The notes: generated by a model not told the origin, from the sequence alone. Positions 32,948 through 44,388 are shown, numbered from the stretch's first letter. The stretch is DNA of 45,236 nucleotides from UCB3 sp964415605 (GCA_964415605.1 CAYQBA010000013.1:1-45236); one strand, 5' to 3'. Translations and numbers: made by a program.

Positions 32948-33754
32948 TCACGCCTGGATGACGGTGCCGCCGGCGTCGTCGGCCCCGGCCAGGGCCGCAC
33001 CGACCGCCCCGGGCCGCAGGCCCGAGACGATGCGGACTTCGAGCCCCGGCTGCCGCGCCACGGCGTCGAGCATCGCGCCGACCTTGGACGCCATGCCCCC
33101 GGTCACGTCGACGGCGCCGGCTCGGGCGCCGGCGAGGGCCGCGGCCACGCGGTCGCGGTCGACGGGCGTCAGGCGGTCGAACCGGCGCGCGCCGGGCCGT
33201 GCGTGGGGGTCGGCGTCGTAGACCCCGTCGACATCCGTGGCCAGGACGATGCGATCAGGGCGCAGCGCGCCCGCGAGCGCCGCCAACAGGGGCTCGGTGC
33301 TGGCAATGGTGCCGCCCGAGCTGCGGTCCAGCGCGGCGTCGCCATACGTCACCGGCACGAGGCGCGCCGCCAGACGGTCGGCCACCAGGTCGGCCCGGAC
33401 GGCGGCGACCCGGCCGGCGTCGCAGGTGGCCACCAACCCGCCCGGTACCGCCACCGCCGGCAGGCCGGCGGCGATGAGGGCGTCGACGACCGCCGCGTTC
33501 AGCCGCGCGGCGGCGGCCGCGACCCGCGCATGCGCCATGGCATCGGCGGGATGATCGAGGAAGCCGGTCTCGCGGGCCGCCACGTGCCCGAACGAGCCGC
33601 TGCCGTGGGCCACGAGGAGCCGCCCGGCGTGGGCGCCGGGCCAGGCCGCGATCTCGCGCGCCAGCCGCGCGAGCACGGCCTGGCGGATGGCCTCGCGCTC
33701 ATGCTTGTCGGTCAGGAGGGCACCGCCCAGCTTCAGGAAGACGAGGGCAGCCAC
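32948..33754 (-). CDS. Isopentenyl phosphate kinase
   Basis: 268 residues, amino-acid-kinase fold. It phosphorylates isopentenyl phosphate to IPP with ATP. The N-terminal FLKLGGALLTDK and AHGSGSFGHVAA carry the ATP-binding Lys/Gly residues and the His that marks IPK. Later motifs are ATDVDGVYDADPHARP and DVTGGMASKV. GTG 33754 was chosen because it begins MAALVFLKLGG as family members do; a GTG at 33799 would overlap the mevalonate kinase gene. It starts 20 bases after the mevalonate kinase stop and is certainly cotranscribed with it. IPK is characteristic of Archaea, some Chloroflexota and plants. Confidence 0.92.
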   Translation of the reverse strand: MAALVFLKLGGALLTDKHEREAIRQAVLARLAREIAAWPGAHAGRLLVAHGSGSFGHVAARETGFLDHPADAMAHARVAAAAARLNAAVVDALIAAGLPAVAVPGGLVATCDAGRVAAVRADLVADRLAARLVPVTYGDAALDRSSGGTIASTEPLLAALAGALRPDRIVLATDVDGVYDADPHARPGARRFDRLTPVDRDRVAAALAGARAGAVDVTGGMASKVGAMLDAVARQPGLEVRIVSGLRPGAVGAALAGADDAGGTVIQA

Positions 33755-33774
33755 GCGCGATCCGGTGGGGTTCG

Positions 33775-34746
33775 TCAGGGCCCGCCGGGCGCGCGCCACA
33801 CGGCGGCGGCGTCGGCCTGGCGCAGCGCGGTCTCGACGGCGGCCTCGGCGCCGGGCGCCACCAGCGCGATCACGACGCCGCCGCCGCCGGCGCCGCTGAG
33901 CTTGGCGCCGAGGGCCCCGGCCCCGCGTGCGGCGGCCACGAGCGTGTCGAGGCGCGGCGTCGAGACCCCCATGGCCTGCAGGATGAGGTGGTTGTGGTTC
34001 ATCAACCAGCCCACACGGTGCAGGGCGCCCTCGGCGAGCGCGCCCGCGGCCTCGTCGGCGAGCCGGCCGATGCGGCGGAACCAGTCGTCGTAGACGTCGG
34101 GCTGGGCTTGCCGCCGGGCGCGCACACCGGCCACGATGTCGCGCGTGATGCCGCCCGTCCCCGAGTCGGCCGCCAGCACCACGAACGGGGAGCCGAGGGC
34201 GAGCGGGGTGGCGCGGCCTTGCTGGAAGCGGATCGGCCGGCCGAACGCCACGACGGTGTTGTCGATGCCGCTGGGCGTGCCGTGGGCGTGCTTCTCGGCG
34301 GCGTAGGCCAGCGACGCCACCGTCGCGTCGTCCCAGGCTTCACCGGCCGCCTCGCCGATCGCGCGCACCAGCGCCACGGCCACCGCGGCGCTCGATCCCA
34401 TGCCGCGGCCAGTCGGGATGGTGCTGGTGATCTCGACGCGCCACGGCGTGCGCGGGGTCCGCCCGGCATGCTCGAGCGCGGCGCGGGCCGCCGCGGCAAG
34501 CGGGTGGTCGGCCGGCGCCGCCTCGACGACGATGTCGACGGGCGGCCGCTGGTCGGCCGCGGGATGGTGCGCGGTGATCGAGAACGGGCTGTCGGCGGCG
34601 TACACGGCTGCGCGCGCGCCGACGGCGTGGCAGGGCATGGCGATGGCCGGGTGACCGTAGACCACCGCGTGCTCGCCCAACAGGATGAGCTTGGCGGGCG
34701 CGGTCGCCGACGCCAGCGGGGCGCCGTCAGGGTCGGAGGCATTCAT
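33775..34746 (-). CDS. mvk: Mevalonate kinase
   Basis: 323 residues, GHMP kinase that makes 5-phosphomevalonate from mevalonate and ATP. Motifs: APAKLILLGEHAVVYGHPAI at the N-terminus, the phosphate loop PTGRGMGSSAAVAVAL, EKHAHGTPSGIDNTV (with the catalytic Asp) and the C-terminal KLSGAGGGGVVIAL. Its ATG lies three bases after the stop of the fused E1 gene, so the two are translationally linked. It is followed by the isopentenyl phosphate kinase gene. HMG-CoA synthase and reductase are not in the window. Confidence 0.95.
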   Translation of the reverse strand: MNASDPDGAPLASATAPAKLILLGEHAVVYGHPAIAMPCHAVGARAAVYAADSPFSITAHHPAADQRPPVDIVVEAAPADHPLAAAARAALEHAGRTPRTPWRVEITSTIPTGRGMGSSAAVAVALVRAIGEAAGEAWDDATVASLAYAAEKHAHGTPSGIDNTVVAFGRPIRFQQGRATPLALGSPFVVLAADSGTGGITRDIVAGVRARRQAQPDVYDDWFRRIGRLADEAAGALAEGALHRVGWLMNHNHLILQAMGVSTPRLDTLVAAARGAGALGAKLSGAGGGGVVIALVAPGAEAAVETALRQADAAAVWRAPGGP

Positions 34747-34749
34747 GGG

Positions 34750-36864
34750 TCAGTACGCCAACAGATCCGCCATCCGGTCCCGCATCTCGGCCACCGACGG
34801 CACGACCCCGTTCATCATCCGCACGTTGTACGGCACCGGGCAGTCCGCGCCCCCGACCCGCAGCACCGGCGCGTCGAGCGCCTCGAATGCCTCGGCCGTC
34901 ACGCGCGCCACGACTTCGGCGCCGAACCCAGCCGTCAGGTGATCTTCGTGGATCACCAGACACCTTCCGGTGCGGCTCACGCTGGCCAGCACCGCCTCGG
35001 CATCCCACGGGACGAGCGTCCGCAGGTCGATGACTTCGACCGCGTCGCCGAACGCATCGGCCGCCTCGATCGCCCGGTGGACCATGGCGCCCCACGTCAC
35101 CACCGTCAGGTCCGTCCCCGGACGGCGGATGGCCGCCTGGCCGAAGGGGAGCATGTAGGCGTCGCCGGGGTATGGACGCCGGGCCTCGGCGCCGAAGTAC
35201 AGCGCGCGGTGCTCGAGGAAGTACACCGGGTCGTCGGACCGGAGCGCCGTCCGCAGCAGCCCCGCCGCGTCTTCGGCGTCCGACGGGAACACCACCTTCC
35301 AGCCGACGCTGTGCGCGAAGACGACCTCGTCGCACACGCTGTGCCAGGGATCGCCGGTGGCCGGTGAGAAGCCCACCGGGATGCGCACGACGATCGGTGC
35401 CGCGAAGTGGTTGTTGGTCCGCCAGCGGATCGTCCCGCAGTCGTTGAGCTGCTCGGTGGCGGGGTCCGCGTACTTGCGGAACTGGATCTCGGGCACCGGC
35501 ACGAGGCCGGCCAGCGCCAACCCCACCGCCCGGCCGATGATCCCTTCCTCGGTCAGCGCCGTGTCCGACACCCGCTCCGCGCCGAAGCGGAGCTGCATGT
35601 CGCGCGTGGCCCCGTGCACGCCGCCCTTGGCGCCCACGTCCTCGCCGAAGACCAGCACGCGGGGCGTGGCGCGCATCTCGGCTTCGAGCGTCAGCCGCAC
35701 GGTGTCGACGAGGTTGAGCCGAACCGGCTCGGGTGGCTCGGGCCGCGCGGTGAAGTCCATCGGCAGCCCGGCGCCCTCCGGCCGCGCGCCGCCGAACGCC
35801 TGCGGATGCCCCGGCGCCGAGAAGACGAACGCGTGAGCGTCCTCCGGCCGGCCCTCGGCCTGGGCCGCCGCCCGGTCGCGCGCGACGGCGACCGCCGTGT
35901 CGGCGTCGGCCTCGAGCGCCGCCCAGTCGGAGGCTGAGAGCACCGCGGGCACCAGGAAGTCCCGCAGCCGCGGCAACGGGTCGCTGGCCGCCTCGCGGGC
36001 GCGCAGCTCGGCCGGCTTGTAGGCCTGGTTGTCCTGCACGGAATGGCCGAGCAGGCGCGGGACGGCCAGCCGCAGGAGCGCCGGGCCCGCCCCGCGCCGG
36101 ATGTGGGCCACGGCGCGCTTGACGAGATCGGCGCACGCCGCCGGATCCGTGCCGTCGCCGTCGAGCACGAGGAGATCGCGGAAGCTTGCGAGGTTGGCGG
36201 CGATGTTGGCGCCCGGCGTCTGGAACGTCGACACGACCGAGATGGCGTAGCCGTTGTCCTCGACGAAGAAGAGGTACGGCAGCCGCGCCGTGGTGGCCAT
36301 GTTGAGGGCGGCCCAGAAGCCCGGCGTGGCGCACGCCCCGTCGCCGCCGAGCGCCACGGCCAGCGCCCCGTCCCAGTCGGCTTCGCCCATCACGGTGGCG
36401 CGGTAGCGGATGGCGTGCGCCCAGCCCAACGCCGGCGTGAACTGCGCCCCGACGTCGCCGGACATCGGCAGGATCATCGCGCGCTCGCGGCGGGGCATGT
36501 TGAACACGACCCCGATGTCGCGCCCGCCGTTGGGCGAGCCCACGCGCCCCATCGTGGCCGCCAGGCCTTCCTCGGGGGTAAGGCCGTTGGTCAACATGAA
36601 CGGCCGCGACCGGTAGTAGACCGTCGCGGCGTCGCGGGGGTGGTCCAGGGCCAGACCCAGGAGGATCTGGCCGAGCTCGTGACCCCCGGCCGAGAACTGG
36701 TACTTGACCAACCCTGCCGGCACGAGCTCGTCGACCTCCACGCGATCCATGGCGCGGCTGGTCAGCATGATCCGCGCGACGGCCCGCCAGTCCACGCCCG
36801 GCGGCACGGCGGACGTGGGCTCTCTGCGACGGGCGGCGGCGGGCCGGGCGGCTTGTACGGTCAC
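34750..36864 (-). CDS. 2-oxoacid dehydrogenase E1, fused alpha and beta subunits
   Basis: 704 residues. The first half (~20-330) is the E1 alpha module: SAGGHELGQILLGLAL, ILPMSGDVGAQFTPAL and the thiamine-diphosphate motif GGDGACATPGFWAALNMAT ending in EDNGYAIS. The second half (~370-704) is the E1 beta module: VLVFGEDVGAKGGV, DTALTEEGIIGRAVGLAL, GEDV-type Glu, and the C-terminal LVIHEDHLTAGFGAEV. Fused E1 chains occur among branched-chain 2-oxoacid and acetoin dehydrogenases; the substrate cannot be decided and no E2 or E3 gene is adjacent. The GTG start has GGAGGGA about eight bases upstream. The gene runs into mvk with a three-base gap, coupling it to the isoprenoid genes. Confidence 0.9.
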   Translation of the reverse strand: MTVQAARPAAARRREPTSAVPPGVDWRAVARIMLTSRAMDRVEVDELVPAGLVKYQFSAGGHELGQILLGLALDHPRDAATVYYRSRPFMLTNGLTPEEGLAATMGRVGSPNGGRDIGVVFNMPRRERAMILPMSGDVGAQFTPALGWAHAIRYRATVMGEADWDGALAVALGGDGACATPGFWAALNMATTARLPYLFFVEDNGYAISVVSTFQTPGANIAANLASFRDLLVLDGDGTDPAACADLVKRAVAHIRRGAGPALLRLAVPRLLGHSVQDNQAYKPAELRAREAASDPLPRLRDFLVPAVLSASDWAALEADADTAVAVARDRAAAQAEGRPEDAHAFVFSAPGHPQAFGGARPEGAGLPMDFTARPEPPEPVRLNLVDTVRLTLEAEMRATPRVLVFGEDVGAKGGVHGATRDMQLRFGAERVSDTALTEEGIIGRAVGLALAGLVPVPEIQFRKYADPATEQLNDCGTIRWRTNNHFAAPIVVRIPVGFSPATGDPWHSVCDEVVFAHSVGWKVVFPSDAEDAAGLLRTALRSDDPVYFLEHRALYFGAEARRPYPGDAYMLPFGQAAIRRPGTDLTVVTWGAMVHRAIEAADAFGDAVEVIDLRTLVPWDAEAVLASVSRTGRCLVIHEDHLTAGFGAEVVARVTAEAFEALDAPVLRVGGADCPVPYNVRMMNGVVPSVAEMRDRMADLLAY

Positions 36865-36901
36865 GGGCGAGATCCCTCCGTGGCGTCGGTCGGCGTTCGC
36901 G

Positions 36902-36928
36902 GGCGCGCCGGAACCGTTCCGGCGCGCC
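36902..36928. promoter_or_regulatory. Perfect 27-base inverted repeat in the E1 leader
   Basis: Arms GGCGCGCCGGAAC (36902-36914) and GTTCCGGCGCGCC (36916-36928) are perfectly complementary around one base. It lies between TATAAT (leftward, 36949-36944) and the GTG start at 36864, i.e. 15-42 bases downstream of the -10 box. As DNA it looks like an operator; as RNA it would fold into a very stable hairpin ahead of the ribosome site. Confidence 0.55.
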
Positions 36929-36943
36929 GGGCGCGCACGAAGG

Positions 36944-36949
36944 ATTATA
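36944..36949 (-). promoter_or_regulatory. Possible -10 box of the E1/mvk operon
   Basis: A consensus TATAAT read leftward, 80 bases before the GTG start. No convincing -35 box is present 16-18 bases further upstream, so either an activator or another -35 type would be needed. Confidence 0.4.
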
Positions 36950-37048
36950 GCCGGGCGGCGTGCGGGGGCCAGTCGGTCGGACTTGCCGCATCGCCCGTCG
37001 CGGCGGGCCGATTGACCCCGGGCTTGATCGCACCCATGGGCGCGCGCC

Positions 37049-39571
<2,523 letters not shown>

Positions 39572-39677
39572 CTGATGCAGTTGCTCCCCCGCGCCGGCCG
39601 GCAAGATGGCCGACGCGTATGCCGCGCTCCGTGCGTGGGCGGCGTGTTGGTCTCCCGACAGACGAGAGTCGGATGCC

Positions 39678-39707
39678 ATTATACCGCTCCGGCGGGGGGC
39701 TTCGCAA
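39678..39707 (-). promoter_or_regulatory. Promoter of clpC
   Basis: Read leftward: TTGCGA (39707-39702), 18 bases, TATAAT (39683-39678). The -10 box is perfect and the -35 box matches four of six. The leader to the ATG is about 100 bases. Confidence 0.65.
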
Positions 39708-39728
39708 GCCCCTGGCCAGGGGTGCGGT

Positions 39729-39741
39729 TAACATCGTGTTA
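39729..39741. promoter_or_regulatory. Palindrome upstream of the clpC promoter
   Basis: TAACA-TCG-TGTTA is a perfect five-base inverted repeat with a three-base centre. It lies 22 bases upstream of the clpC -35 box and 72 bases before the divergent secreted-protein gene, so it could serve either one. It matches neither CIRCE nor the CtsR box. Confidence 0.35.
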
Positions 39742-39812
39742 GAACGCCGCCCGGGCCGGAGGACGATCCTCGCCGTAACGGGCGGGTGGCGCGGTCGTCT
39801 TAAGGCGGTGTG

Positions 39813-42374
39813 ATGCAATCGGGTGATCCGCGTTGGCGGCCTTATCTGCCGTTGGGGCTCCTGGTGCTCGTCGTGGTGGTGCTCGGGGTCGCCGCCCAGG
39901 GCGGCGCGCCGGTGCACGCCCAGGCCTGCCCGCCGTACTGCCAGACGCCGGTCATCACGCCCGCCTGGCATCTGCACATGTGCGACGAGCCGTACCAGGA
40001 GCAGCTCGACGACAACCACTGCATGCGCGGCCCGGGCGTCACCGAGTTCCCCGCCGGGACCAACCGGGTCTACATCATCTACTGCCACCAGCTGTCCGAC
40101 ACCGTGGTGGTCCAGGTCAAGGACTCCGGGGGCGGGCTGCAGTTCATCAACCACCCCGACGGCATCACCTACAGCGGGAACGGCTGCGAGACGCTGATCT
40201 ACCAGCACCCCAACCAGATCCCGCCGGCCGGCAGCCCATACTACACGTCGGCGTGGTGGCCGGAGGGGCCGTTCACCGGCGTCGGGGCCGGCATCGAGTG
40301 GTACATCGGCCTGTTTCTCGCGTTCGACCAGGAAACGTATTACGGCAACGCCGCCGAGGCATTCCTCACGGTGCGGGATCCCGCCGCCAACGAAGACCCG
40401 ACCGTTCGCGAGGCCATCACCATCCAGGTGTCGAGCACCAGCGATCCCGTCGGCATCGCCGTGTCCCTCCGGGAGCAGTCGCCCGGCTTCAGCGTGTTCA
40501 AGTCCGAGACGCCGCTGCGGTTCTCGCAGCTCGGGTCCAACGCGGCCCAGGGGGTGATCAAGGTCGCCAACCGTGACGTCATCACCGCCCGCTACTGCCC
40601 GCGCAACTGCACCACCCCGTACGTCGACACGGCCACGTGGTACCAGCTCGAGGTGACGATCACCCCGACCCCGCTGCCGACGTGGGAGGGTCCACCGCCG
40701 ACGCCGACGAACACGCCGCCGCCCGACCTGCCGGTGCAGTATACGACGCTGCGCCCGGCGCCCGCCGACGTGGGCTATGCCCCGCAGATCGGATCCAACA
40801 AGGACCGTCCGAACCACCTGGGCTATCCCACCATCTATGCCGGCATGTGGACCCACGGCCGCAACGTCCACCACGGCATGGTGCAGTTCGACCTCTCGGA
40901 CCTGCCGCCGGGCGCCATCATCCGGGAGGGCCGGCTGGACCTCGTCGGGCGCGAGAGCCGCTACACCAAGCCGGGCGCCTGGGCCATCCTGCTGCTCGAC
41001 CGCGGCATCGACGCCGCCTGGCGCGACGCGTCGTACGAGCTGGTGCACACCACCACCGTGCTGGAGCGGCTCGAGCCGGTGCTGCAAGACCACGACCTCG
41101 GGGTCGGCCGGCGCAACAGCTTCGGCCTGTCGGCCGCGGCCGTCGGCCACCTCAACGAGCGGCTGGCCACGACGCGCCGCGCCAGCTTCCGGGCCGACGG
41201 CCCGGCCGGCGAGGACAACAACCTGTTCGCGTGGGAGTCGGGCGTGGACGTCTACAACCGCGCCACCGAGCCGCCCGACCCGGCGCTCGGCCCCGCGCTG
41301 CACCTGGCATTCGTGGTGGTGCCCGAAGCCACTCCCACCCCGGCAGGGTCCACCCCGGGGACCGTGACGCCGGGGGCGACGCCCAGCCTGACGCCCAGCC
41401 TGACGCCCGCGGCCCAGACCGCCGTTCCCCCGACCGCGGGTGCGAGCCCCACGCCGACGGCCTCGCGCACGGCGCCGGCCGGCACGCCGGGCACGCCGCC
41501 GCCGACGCCGACCGCCGCTGGCGGCACCGCGCCGGCCTCGGCGACCCCGTCGGCCACGGCCGCCGGGGTCGAGACGCCGACGGCGACCGGCCCGGCCAAC
41601 CAGCGTCAGGTGTGCGTGCTGGCGTTCGACGACCGCGACGGTGACGGCCGGCTGGGGGCGGGCGAACGCTTCCTGGCGGGCGTCACGCTGCGGCTGACCC
41701 ATGTTCGCACGGGCGTGTTCGACAGTTGGACGACCGACGGCGCCAACGACCCCGACTACTGCTGGAACGGCCTCATCGACGGGCCGTACGCGCTCAAGGC
41801 GGTCGGGCTGCCGCGGGGCTACGTCGGCAGCGGCGACCTGGAGCATGCGTTCGAGGTGCCCTTCCCGGGTCCCCCGGCCCGCTACACGTTCGGCGCCCGG
41901 CGCCCGGAGGTGCCGACGCCGACGCTGTCGCCGACGCCCACTCTCCCGCCCACCGCGACGCCGGCGCCGACGCGATCGCCGACGCCGTCGCCCGAGCCGA
42001 CGGTGGACGGCCCGAGCGGGGAGATCTGCCTTGGCGTCTTCGACGACCGCAACCACGATGCCGCGCGCGCGCCGGCCGAGCCGTGGCTGGAAGGGGTGCG
42101 CATGCGCGTGCTGGCGGAAGACCGCCAGGAGGTGCGTGCGCTGCCCTCGCGCGCCGACGGCCCGCGCTGCACCCGGCTGGCGGCCGGCGTCTACTACGCG
42201 GGTATCGCGGCGCCCGATGGGTGGATCGTGATCACGCCGCGCGAGGAGGCGGTCCTCCTGACGGATGGGGTACGCCGCACGGTCGTGTTCGGTGTGTATC
42301 GACCGGGCGGCGTGTGGCGTGCGCATCTGCCCTGGGCGCGCCGCGAGTCGGCCCGGCCGCGTGGGGGCAGATAG
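39813..42374 (+). CDS. Secreted multidomain surface protein (DNRLRE-like plus two SdrD-like repeats)
   Basis: 853 residues. A signal peptide (LPLGLLVLVVVVLGVAAQGG, likely cut after HAQA near residue 37) is followed by a Cys-containing beta-rich region (~38-300), a DNRLRE-like domain (~305-500; HHGMVQFDLSDLPPGAIIR), a Thr/Pro-rich linker (~505-592), an SdrD-B-like domain (~597-699; LAFDDRDGDGRLGAGERFLA), a second TP linker (~700-730) and a second SdrD-like domain (~733-826; LGVFDDRNHDAARAPAEPW). The end is Arg-rich without a clear membrane anchor or sorting signal. The D-x-D-x-D loops suggest Ca2+-stabilised domains. ATG 39813 follows AAGGCGG; a GTG one codon upstream is possible. Adhesion or envelope structure is inferred. 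Confidence 0.82.
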   Translation: MQSGDPRWRPYLPLGLLVLVVVVLGVAAQGGAPVHAQACPPYCQTPVITPAWHLHMCDEPYQEQLDDNHCMRGPGVTEFPAGTNRVYIIYCHQLSDTVVVQVKDSGGGLQFINHPDGITYSGNGCETLIYQHPNQIPPAGSPYYTSAWWPEGPFTGVGAGIEWYIGLFLAFDQETYYGNAAEAFLTVRDPAANEDPTVREAITIQVSSTSDPVGIAVSLREQSPGFSVFKSETPLRFSQLGSNAAQGVIKVANRDVITARYCPRNCTTPYVDTATWYQLEVTITPTPLPTWEGPPPTPTNTPPPDLPVQYTTLRPAPADVGYAPQIGSNKDRPNHLGYPTIYAGMWTHGRNVHHGMVQFDLSDLPPGAIIREGRLDLVGRESRYTKPGAWAILLLDRGIDAAWRDASYELVHTTTVLERLEPVLQDHDLGVGRRNSFGLSAAAVGHLNERLATTRRASFRADGPAGEDNNLFAWESGVDVYNRATEPPDPALGPALHLAFVVVPEATPTPAGSTPGTVTPGATPSLTPSLTPAAQTAVPPTAGASPTPTASRTAPAGTPGTPPPTPTAAGGTAPASATPSATAAGVETPTATGPANQRQVCVLAFDDRDGDGRLGAGERFLAGVTLRLTHVRTGVFDSWTTDGANDPDYCWNGLIDGPYALKAVGLPRGYVGSGDLEHAFEVPFPGPPARYTFGARRPEVPTPTLSPTPTLPPTATPAPTRSPTPSPEPTVDGPSGEICLGVFDDRNHDAARAPAEPWLEGVRMRVLAEDRQEVRALPSRADGPRCTRLAAGVYYAGIAAPDGWIVITPREEAVLLTDGVRRTVVFGVYRPGGVWRAHLPWARRESARPRGGR

Positions 42375-42569
42375 GCCGCCGCGGGCGGCTTTCCTCGCCC
42401 GGCGCCCGGCCATCCCGGCGGTGGCCCGCCGTGCCCGGCCGGTGTGGATATGCTATGCTGAAATTCGTCTTGACGCGCCATCGCCGTGGCGAGTGGGCTC
42501 GGGGTTCAGCCGCCCGCCGCTCGGCGCCACAGCCGCCGTCCGTCGCCCGCTCGCAGGAGGTAGTCCCCC

Positions 42570-43415
42570 ATGAAGCCCCTTCGCATCGCGCTGCTTGCCT
42601 TCGGGCTGCTCGTCACGTGCCAGCCCGCCGAGGCCCGCCCCGGAGCGGCGCCCGCCGACGAGAAGGTTCGGATCTCCGACCTGCGCCTGGCGCGCACGCC
42701 CGACGCCGCGCAGGGCAGCGTCGTGTTCCCCGAGGACACCCGGGAGCTCTTCATCAGCTTCGCCTACACCGGCGGCACGAGCGAGGCCGTCACGTTCATC
42801 GTGACCGGGCGCGGGGGCATCGAGGCCGCGCGGATGACCGGACGCTACCGCGGCGACGGCACCGCGACCCTCAAGCTCAGCGGCGCCGACATGCTCCGCC
42901 GTCTCTCGCAGACCCTCGACGAGGCCGTTCGCGCCGGCCAGACCAACGCCCGCGACGCCGCGTCGCAGGCCGTCGGCACGCGCGAGTTCCTCATGAGCAC
43001 GCAGTATCACGTCGGCCGCGCCCAGCAAGCCCACGACCTGCTCAGCCATACCCAGCTCGGCCCCGACCTCGCCCAACCCATCCGCGTCGTCGGCGCGCGG
43101 CTGACGGTGCTGGCCACCCTCGTCGCCGACGCGTTGCGCCTGCCCCCCGACGAAGTCCAGGCCATGCGCGCGGCCGCCCAGAAGATGTCCGCACCGTTCG
43201 CCCAGGCGGCGGACGCTGCCAACAGCTTCGCGGCCGGGGCGGCGCAGGTCACTGCCGCGACGCTGCCCAGCACCGGCACCGACCCGCGCGGCGCCTATAC
43301 CCTGAACGTCGAGATCAGCGGCGACCCCTCCAACAGCCTGGAGTTCTGGGTCCAGCGCACCACCAAGCTGTACCTGCCCAACACTCGCCTGCACCACGTC
43401 GAGCCCGGGCGGTGA
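42570..43415 (+). CDS. Secreted protein of the tandem family, member A
   Basis: 281 residues. A signal peptide (RIALLAFGLLVTCQPAEA) precedes a beta-rich domain (~30-110; ISDLRLARTPD and MTGRYRGDGTATLKLSG), a long helical region (~110-225) and a closing beta element with LPSTGTDPRGAYTLNVEISG. AGGAGGT precedes the ATG. The gene at 44415 has the same order and the same closing signature at the same distance from the start, so the two are paralogues; the gene at 43753 shares the first domain. No known family was recognised. The LPSTG string is internal and not a sortase signal. Confidence 0.75.
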   Translation: MKPLRIALLAFGLLVTCQPAEARPGAAPADEKVRISDLRLARTPDAAQGSVVFPEDTRELFISFAYTGGTSEAVTFIVTGRGGIEAARMTGRYRGDGTATLKLSGADMLRRLSQTLDEAVRAGQTNARDAASQAVGTREFLMSTQYHVGRAQQAHDLLSHTQLGPDLAQPIRVVGARLTVLATLVADALRLPPDEVQAMRAAAQKMSAPFAQAADAANSFAAGAAQVTAATLPSTGTDPRGAYTLNVEISGDPSNSLEFWVQRTTKLYLPNTRLHHVEPGR

Positions 43416-43752
43416 CCGCGTGGCGCGGGATGGTCATTTGGCCTTCCAGTGCGGCGCGCCTAAGATTGAGCCATCGACACGGCCTCGCACCCCGGCGCTC
43501 ACCAACGGTGCGGGGCCGTTGCTTGGGCGGGGCACGGTGCCCGCTCACACCCACCTAAGCCATCTTTCATCCGAAGCTTAGCTGGAACCTCGACACTGCA
43601 ATCAAGGCGGCGCGCCCCATGCCCCGGAACGCGCCGCGCGGCCGGCGGGTGGCCGGCTCGGCACGCCGGCGCGTCGCACCGGCTTCGCCGCCGGCCCGCC
43701 ACGGCCCGCCCGACATCGTGGCCGAGGGCCCAGGGAGGAGGGAGTGATCAGC
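43416..43752. other. Gap between secreted-protein genes
   Basis: 337 bases. No gene is supported. It contains a 13-base palindrome GGGCAC-G-GTGCCC (43530-43542) and a short inverted repeat CTAAGC...GCTTAG (43555-43581). No promoter was convincing. The last 20 bases hold the Shine-Dalgarno sequence of the next gene. Confidence 0.4.
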
Positions 43753-44388
43753 ATGAACATCCACCGGTCGTTGGCCGCCCTGGCGCTGGCCGCCGCGGTC
43801 ATCGCCACGGCCGTGCCGCGTCCGGCCGCGGGCCAGGCCACCGTCGCCGACTTGCGCCTGGTGGCCGATGAGAGCGGTACCCCGATCGAGCCGGCCCCGG
43901 CGCCGCCCGGCGAGAAGCTCTACCACTTCGATGGCGGCGCCGACAAGGTGTACGTCGCCTTCGACGTCGAGGGCAACGAGCCCACCGAGGTCGAGATCCG
44001 AATCACCGGCCTGATGGGCGCCATCCTGTATCAGGAGCCGTTTTCGTACGACACGCCCGGCACCAAGATCGTGACCTTCGACAACAAGGGCGTTCCGCTC
44101 GAGGACAACGAGTACGTCGTCAACGCCTACGTCGGCGCCGACCGCTACCTGGCCGACAGCCTCCAGCTCACGATCGGGCAGGCCGTGATCCCGACGTCGC
44201 AGGTGGGCGCGCAGGCGCCGTCCGCCCCGACCGCCCAGGCGACCCTTGGCGCCACCGGGGGCCCGGCGACCAGCCCGGCGGGCACCGGCCCGCTGGCCGG
44301 GTGGACGCTCGTGGCGGCCGTGGCCGGCATGTTGGCGCTGTTCGGCATCGTGGTCTGGGCCGGCTGGTCGGCGATGAAGCGCGGGTGA
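43753..44388 (+). CDS. Membrane-anchored secreted protein of the tandem family, member B
   Basis: 211 residues. Signal peptide (SLAALALAAAVIATAVPRPA), one beta-rich domain (~30-140; VADLRLVADESG, KVYVAFDVEGNEPTEVEIRI), an Ala/Thr/Pro-rich stalk (~145-180) and a C-terminal membrane helix (WTLVAAVAGMLALFGIVVWA) followed by SAMKRG. It is therefore a type I membrane protein with its domain outside. The domain resembles the N-terminal domain of the flanking genes (DLRL at the start, then a Y/F-V-x-F-D strand). It lacks their helical region. ATG 43753 was preferred to GTG 43744 because GGAGGAGGGA is then properly spaced. Confidence 0.75.
   Translation: MNIHRSLAALALAAAVIATAVPRPAAGQATVADLRLVADESGTPIEPAPAPPGEKLYHFDGGADKVYVAFDVEGNEPTEVEIRITGLMGAILYQEPFSYDTPGTKIVTFDNKGVPLEDNEYVVNAYVGADRYLADSLQLTIGQAVIPTSQVGAQAPSAPTAQATLGATGGPATSPAGTGPLAGWTLVAAVAGMLALFGIVVWAGWSAMKRG

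Noticed and set aside
41331..42010. Repeats rich in Thr-Pro as a DNA repeat or CRISPR-like array
   Set aside because: They are codon-level low complexity of the TP linkers of a secreted protein, with irregular units.
43263..43277. LPSTG in member A (and LPDTG in member C near 45096) as sortase sorting signals
   Set aside because: They are internal and followed by beta-strand sequence rather than a hydrophobic segment and basic tail; they are part of a conserved domain signature.
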